Positions 59,965 through 64,000 of a DNA stretch of 64,000 nucleotides are shown here, in pieces. Source of the DNA: Labilibaculum filiforme (GTDB lineage: Bacteria; Bacteroidota; Bacteroidia; Bacteroidales; Marinifilaceae). The position numbers and the translations under genes were made by a program. The first letter of the stretch is position 1. Every line of letters begins with the position of its first letter. Under the pieces are notes generated by a model. The model had not been told where the DNA came from, did not search any database, and was given only the letters and a program-made list of their open reading frames with translations. The stretch spans positions 1 through 64,000 of the forward strand of contig NZ_MVDD01000019.1 in NCBI RefSeq assembly GCF_002843315.1, given 5' to 3'.

Positions 59965-61155
59965 ATGCTACTAAGTTCCACCGAAAAAATAGAACTCCTA
60001 AAAAGTCTCGATTTCCTTGCAGAACAAGATGTTGCATCTTTAAAGTATTTGGCAGGATTGGTGGATGAACTAGAAATAGCGAAAGGCGATACCGTATTTT
60101 CTAAGGATGATTTAGGTGGGGCTGTTTATTTAATTGTAGAGGGTTGCATTCAGATTCATGATGAAGGACATGTTTTTATTGAGTTGAAAAAAGGAAAAAG
60201 TTTTGGTGAGTATGCGTTAATTAATACTGAAACTAGAACGGCATCTGCAAGTGCTAAATGCAATTCAATTCTTCTTCGATGTACTGTCGATCATATCAAA
60301 CAGCTTGAAAATGAATTTAATTTGCGAATTATTGATAATGTGCTTCAGCCATTGCAAAATATTCGAAAAAGAATGGTGCTAAAAGACCTTTTGGAGGAAG
60401 AACTTACTACACAAAAGGCAACGATCGAAAAACAGAGAAAAGAATTAGAGGGGGTGAATGCTACAAAAGACAAATTCTTCTCGATTATTGCTCACGATTT
60501 AAAAAACCCGTTTGCTTCTTTAATTGGTGCTTCCGATTTATTGGTAGATAATGCCGATGAATTATCGCGGGAACAAGTAAAAACTTTCTCGGGAATTATA
60601 AATCAGTCGGCACGCCAGGCTTTTCGTTTGTTGGAAAATTTATTAACCTGGTCGCGAATGCAAACCGGAGCAATAGCATGGAAACCAAAAGAAATTGATT
60701 TATGGGATTTGGTGAACGAGGTGGTGATTCTGCACACCAGTAGTGCCGAAAATAAAAGTATCGATTTGCAGGCGACTGTTGATGAGGATTTAAGAATTTT
60801 TGCCGATCCAAACATGATTAATACTGTTGTTCGGAATTTAGTATCTAATGCCATAAAATTTACTCCACGGGGTGGGAGTATTATGGTCTCATCGAAGGTT
60901 GCAAACAATCAGGTTGAAATTTGCGTTACCGATTCGGGGGTAGGTATTGATGAATTGGAGCAAAAAAAACTTTTCAGAATCGACGAACAAATAACGAATT
61001 CGGGAACAGAAAATGAATCTGGAACTGGTTTGGGATTAATATTGTGCAAAGAATTTATCGAATTGCACAACGGAACTATTTGGGCCGAGAGTGAGTTGGG
61101 AAAAGGCAGTTCCTTTAAATTTTCGATTCCTATTTCTCAAGCTTCTTCGAAATAA
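59965..61155 (+). CDS. soluble sensor histidine kinase with N-terminal cyclic-nucleotide-binding domain
   Basis: This 396-residue cytoplasmic kinase has no membrane helix. Residues 1 to about 125 form a CNB (cAMP-binding type) domain with VYLIVEGCIQIHDEG and GKSFGEYALINTETRTASA, close to the phosphate-binding cassette. A coiled linker follows (about 140-165), then HisKA with His177 in FSIIAHDLKNPFASL. The HATPase part (NAIKF, DSGVGID, ESGTGLGLILCK) completes it. The start at 59965 (MLLSSTEKIELLKSLDF) is chosen over the open frame from 59893, which overlaps the terminator. It could read the cAMP made by the cyclase at 44.2 kb. Confidence 0.88.
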   Translation: MLLSSTEKIELLKSLDFLAEQDVASLKYLAGLVDELEIAKGDTVFSKDDLGGAVYLIVEGCIQIHDEGHVFIELKKGKSFGEYALINTETRTASASAKCNSILLRCTVDHIKQLENEFNLRIIDNVLQPLQNIRKRMVLKDLLEEELTTQKATIEKQRKELEGVNATKDKFFSIIAHDLKNPFASLIGASDLLVDNADELSREQVKTFSGIINQSARQAFRLLENLLTWSRMQTGAIAWKPKEIDLWDLVNEVVILHTSSAENKSIDLQATVDEDLRIFADPNMINTVVRNLVSNAIKFTPRGGSIMVSSKVANNQVEICVTDSGVGIDELEQKKLFRIDEQITNSGTENESGTGLGLILCKEFIELHNGTIWAESELGKGSSFKFSIPISQASSK

Positions 61156-61252
61156 ATACTTAAACATTTCACGTAACATCTTTTTGTATTCTTTATTTGA
61201 GCTACATTGTTCTATTTTAGGGCATTCTTATTTTCTAAGTAAAGATTCTTGT

Positions 61253-63652
61253 ATGAGGTATTTAAAGTATATCTTCTTCTCCGTGTTTTTGTTTGTTTCG
61301 ATTCATGCTTTTTCGATAGAACGAAAGAAAATTTTGGTGTTACATTCCTATCATCAAGGTTTAAAGTGGACTGAGAATGTTAATGATGGGATTCAAGAGG
61401 TGATGGACTCATTAGGAAATAGGTTTGAATTAGACTACGAATATCTAGACACCAAAAGAAATCCATCCCAAGAATATCTCGATAAATTAATTGAACTTTA
61501 CGATTTAAAATTACAGGGCGAGAAGTACGATGCTATTATTGTTTCTGATAATAATGCCTTATCCTTCGTGAAAAATCATGGCGATAAGTATTTTAGTAAT
61601 ACTCCTATTGTATTTTGTGGGATTAATCACTATCGAGACGAATTAATTGAGGGCATGACCAATATTACAGGTGTGGCCGAGGAGGTGGACTGGGATGGTG
61701 CTATTGATTTAATTCTGAAAACCCGACCAACTACCAAACAATTAGTGGTAATTAATGATAATAAAACAACAACAGCCAAGCTGAATAAGCTAATTATGCT
61801 GGAGTTGGAAATAAAGTATGCTTCGCAATTAAAGTTTAGTTATATAGAAGATGAAACGGTTCATGATCTTGTTGAAAACATTAAAACAATTGAAGGGGAT
61901 ACTGCAATTTTACTACTTACTTTTAATAAGGATAAAGAAGGTAAATTTGTAAGTTATCAGAATAATCTTGATTTGTTTGTTCCTGAAAGTAGAGTTCCGG
62001 TGTTTATTACATGGGCTTTTTTGGTTAGCGATGGAGTTGTTGGAGGGAAAGTAGTGAGTGGTAATCTTCATGGGAAAATGGCTGCGAACATGGTTAATCA
62101 GATTTTTTCGGGTGTGCCCGCCGATTCTATTCCAATTTTCCGGAAACCTTTGGATAGGTATGTGGTAAACTACGATGAAATTAGACGGTTTAATATCGAT
62201 AAAAAAGTTCTTCCAGATAGTACCTTACTGGTAAATGCACCACAATCTTTTTATAGCGAGAACAAAGAATGGATTCAATTAATTGGAGGAATTTCATTTT
62301 TATCGGGGCTTATTATTTTGGTTTTATCAAGAGCAATTTTACGACGAATTAGAGCAGAAAGAGCTCTAATTATTGAGCAACATCGGTTGAAAATATCCGT
62401 AAAGCACGAACGATTAATTGGTTTAATTGGGCGCTTGTTGAATGCATCGGAAGATTTTAAAAATGTACTGGATGATGTGCTAAAATTGATGACCGATGAG
62501 CTGAATGTGGCAAGAATAAGTCTTTATTCCTTAGTGGGACCAACCAATACCGCAGTAAAAATAAAAAGTCGGATTTCTTTAAAAGGGAAAAATATAAAGG
62601 ATGTTAATCAGTTTTACTTTACGGAAATTGATGAAATTATTTCGAGAGTGAAAATGAACAAGAGTATTGTTTCGCGCGATTTATCCAACTTAACAGAGAA
62701 AGAACAGGAATACTACAAAAAAAGAAATATTGGCGCTGTGGTTTTGCTCCCAGTAATGGTCGAAAATGAAGTAGTTGGTTTAATGGGATTTTCTCAAAAT
62801 AAAGCCTATAATTGGTCTAGGGACGAAATAAGTATCTTTTTTTCTACCGTGAATATGATTGCCAATGCCTGGGAACGTAATTCGCTGATGAACGATAGAA
62901 TTGAGGCAGAACAAAAGAATGTGGAAGCCTTACGAATGCTCGAAGAATCTTCACGCTTGGCCTCGATTGGAGTAATGGCAGCAGGAATTACACATGAAAT
63001 AAATCAGCCCTTAAACGCAATTAAAATTACTGCCGATAGTGTCTTGTTCTGGCAAAAAAGAAATCCCGGACAACTACCCGAAATGTTTACCAGAAAAATT
63101 CAAACTATATCCGAGGGAACCACTCGAATAGATTCCATTATTAAGCACATGCGTACCTTTTGGGAGAAGCCACACGTATCCGAGCACGAATCTATTAACA
63201 TGGTTGAAGGAGTCAATAGATCCTTATCACTGATAAAAAGGCAAGTGTCCGACCATAGTATTGAATTGATTGATGATTTGCCAAAGGTTGGCGTTCAGGT
63301 ATATGCCAATTACATCCAGTTCGAACAAATTGTGGTTAATTTAATTGTGAATTCGATTAACTCTTTGGATAAGGTGCAGAAGGAGAATAAAAAGATTAAA
63401 TTGAATGTTTATCAGGATTCTAAACATGGTGTACTGGAAATTCACGATAATGGAACTGGTATAGAATCGAGTATTCGGGAGAAAATTTACGATCCTTTAT
63501 TTACTACCAGAGGAAATGAAAGTGGTAGCGGTTTAGGAATGGCGATTGTAAAAACATTTATCGATAGGTTTCAGGGAGAAATATCCGATTATAATAATGA
63601 AGAAGGCGGAGCAAGTTTTATTTTGCGTTTTAAATTGATGGAAAATAGCTAA
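61253..63652 (+). CDS. membrane sensor histidine kinase with ABC substrate-binding-like sensor and GAF domain
   Basis: This is a kinase of 799 residues. A signal peptide is followed by a periplasmic domain (about 25-340) similar to ABC-type periplasmic binding proteins of the PF04392 kind (KILVLHSYHQGLKWTENVND, PIVFCGINHYRDEL). One membrane helix lies near residue 345, and a GAF-like domain at about 390-550. HisKA has His581 in MAAGITHEINQPLNAIKI and the HATPase ends in GSGLGMAIVKTF. The start at 61253 is preferred because the longer frame from 61091 overlaps the previous kinase gene. It is 49 bp from the response regulator gene, so the pair forms a two-component system. Confidence 0.88.
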   Translation: MRYLKYIFFSVFLFVSIHAFSIERKKILVLHSYHQGLKWTENVNDGIQEVMDSLGNRFELDYEYLDTKRNPSQEYLDKLIELYDLKLQGEKYDAIIVSDNNALSFVKNHGDKYFSNTPIVFCGINHYRDELIEGMTNITGVAEEVDWDGAIDLILKTRPTTKQLVVINDNKTTTAKLNKLIMLELEIKYASQLKFSYIEDETVHDLVENIKTIEGDTAILLLTFNKDKEGKFVSYQNNLDLFVPESRVPVFITWAFLVSDGVVGGKVVSGNLHGKMAANMVNQIFSGVPADSIPIFRKPLDRYVVNYDEIRRFNIDKKVLPDSTLLVNAPQSFYSENKEWIQLIGGISFLSGLIILVLSRAILRRIRAERALIIEQHRLKISVKHERLIGLIGRLLNASEDFKNVLDDVLKLMTDELNVARISLYSLVGPTNTAVKIKSRISLKGKNIKDVNQFYFTEIDEIISRVKMNKSIVSRDLSNLTEKEQEYYKKRNIGAVVLLPVMVENEVVGLMGFSQNKAYNWSRDEISIFFSTVNMIANAWERNSLMNDRIEAEQKNVEALRMLEESSRLASIGVMAAGITHEINQPLNAIKITADSVLFWQKRNPGQLPEMFTRKIQTISEGTTRIDSIIKHMRTFWEKPHVSEHESINMVEGVNRSLSLIKRQVSDHSIELIDDLPKVGVQVYANYIQFEQIVVNLIVNSINSLDKVQKENKKIKLNVYQDSKHGVLEIHDNGTGIESSIREKIYDPLFTTRGNESGSGLGMAIVKTFIDRFQGEISDYNNEEGGASFILRFKLMENS

Positions 63653-63701
63653 ACTGATAGTGGTAAGTGAAGTAGAGGAAGGAATATTAAATTAGAGAAA
63701 A

Positions 63702-64000
63702 ATGAAAATTCTTATTGTTGATGATGATAAATCGAGTGGAACAGCTGTTGCTGAATTTATTGAGGAGCAGTTGGCTTATTCCATTCGCCTTTGTCATAAC
63801 GGGGAAGAGGCATACAATGCACTAAAGAATGAGGATTTCCAAATGGTTATTTCTGATTTGAGGATGCCGGGGATTTCGGGATTGGATTTGCTGAAAAAAG
63901 TAAAGCTTTTGCCAAAAGGTGAAGAAATTGAGGTGGTGATTATGACCGGCTTTGGCGATATGGAAAGCTCTATTGAAGCATTACGAGGTGGAGCCTACGA
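63702..64000 (+). CDS. response regulator receiver domain (partial, runs off the window)
   Basis: Translation from the ATG at 63702 gives a receiver domain: ILIVDDDKSSGTAVAEFIEE, the phospho-acceptor Asp52 in MVISDLRMPGISG, then VVIMTGFGDMESSIEALRGG. The reading frame is open to the last base (99 codons). The sequence in this domain is of the NtrC-like type often followed by a sigma-54 AAA+ domain, but that part is outside the window. It belongs with the preceding sensor kinase. Confidence 0.85.
   Translation, partial: MKILIVDDDKSSGTAVAEFIEEQLAYSIRLCHNGEEAYNALKNEDFQMVISDLRMPGISGLDLLKKVKLLPKGEEIEVVIMTGFGDMESSIEALRGGAY

Overview
The window looks like a chromosomal segment of an anaerobic or facultatively anaerobic Bacteroidota, most likely a marine member of the Marinilabiliales (Labilibaculum/Marinifilum-like). 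This rests on protein style and gene content, not on any rRNA. Evidence includes AT-rich DNA, the near absence of Shine-Dalgarno sites, several promoters of the Bacteroidota primary sigma type (TTG, about 19 nt, TAnnTTTG), GH92 and GH47 mannosidases, butyrate kinase, an electron-bifurcating type [FeFe] hydrogenase and signal peptides ending in FGQ or YGQ. No tRNA, rRNA, CRISPR array, transposase or prophage was seen.

Layout. 1-1.1 kb: a tandem array of 184-bp units, each with a terminator-like hairpin, a G-free leader and a 21-codon mini-ORF or its remnant. 1.3-4.3 kb: an ABCG-like transporter with TerB-like and FHA-like N-terminal parts. 4.5-11.9 kb: a sugar locus with a glycyl radical enzyme (GRE) activase, a GRE with an atypical active site, a cupin, an MFS sugar porter, a GH47 lipoprotein and an AraC regulator. 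12.0-16.0 kb: peroxiredoxin, OsmC and ClpB. 16.3-20.2 kb: an ADP-dependent sugar kinase and a GH92 mannosidase flanked by leader-like motifs. 21.1-26.6 kb: a citrate lyase cluster citD-E-F-XG-C. 26.6-29.4 kb: a PQ-loop protein and an Hpt / STAS / receiver-phosphatase signalling operon. 29.7-32.7 kb: a TPR/PD40/SPOR envelope protein and GcvT. 33.2-37.1 kb: serC, a REP-like palindrome, a SerA-type dehydrogenase, a decayed four-helix-bundle (S23) gene between inverted repeats, and a DUF1015 gene. 37.3-44.1 kb: a TetR-controlled ABC-2 efflux operon with palindromic operators. 44.2-48.7 kb: a membrane adenylate cyclase, a serine hydrolase and butyrate kinase. 49.0-52.5 kb: a three-subunit NADH/[FeFe] hydrogenase. 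52.6-56.8 kb (minus): kdsA, rarA and a TPR protein. 56.9-64 kb: a cytidylate kinase-like protein, a C1 peptidase, a beta-barrel protein, two sensor kinases and a response regulator cut by the window edge.

How it works together. The metabolic genes fit fermentation of mannose-containing glycans (GH47, GH92, sugar porter, GRE) with disposal of reductant as H2 and carbon flow to butyrate, plus citrate cleavage. The most unusual parts are the tandem leader array, the GRE lacking the usual Cys-x-Glu signature inside a mannosidase operon, the ADP-dependent kinase, and the S23 pseudogene bounded by inverted repeats like a displaced rRNA intervening sequence.
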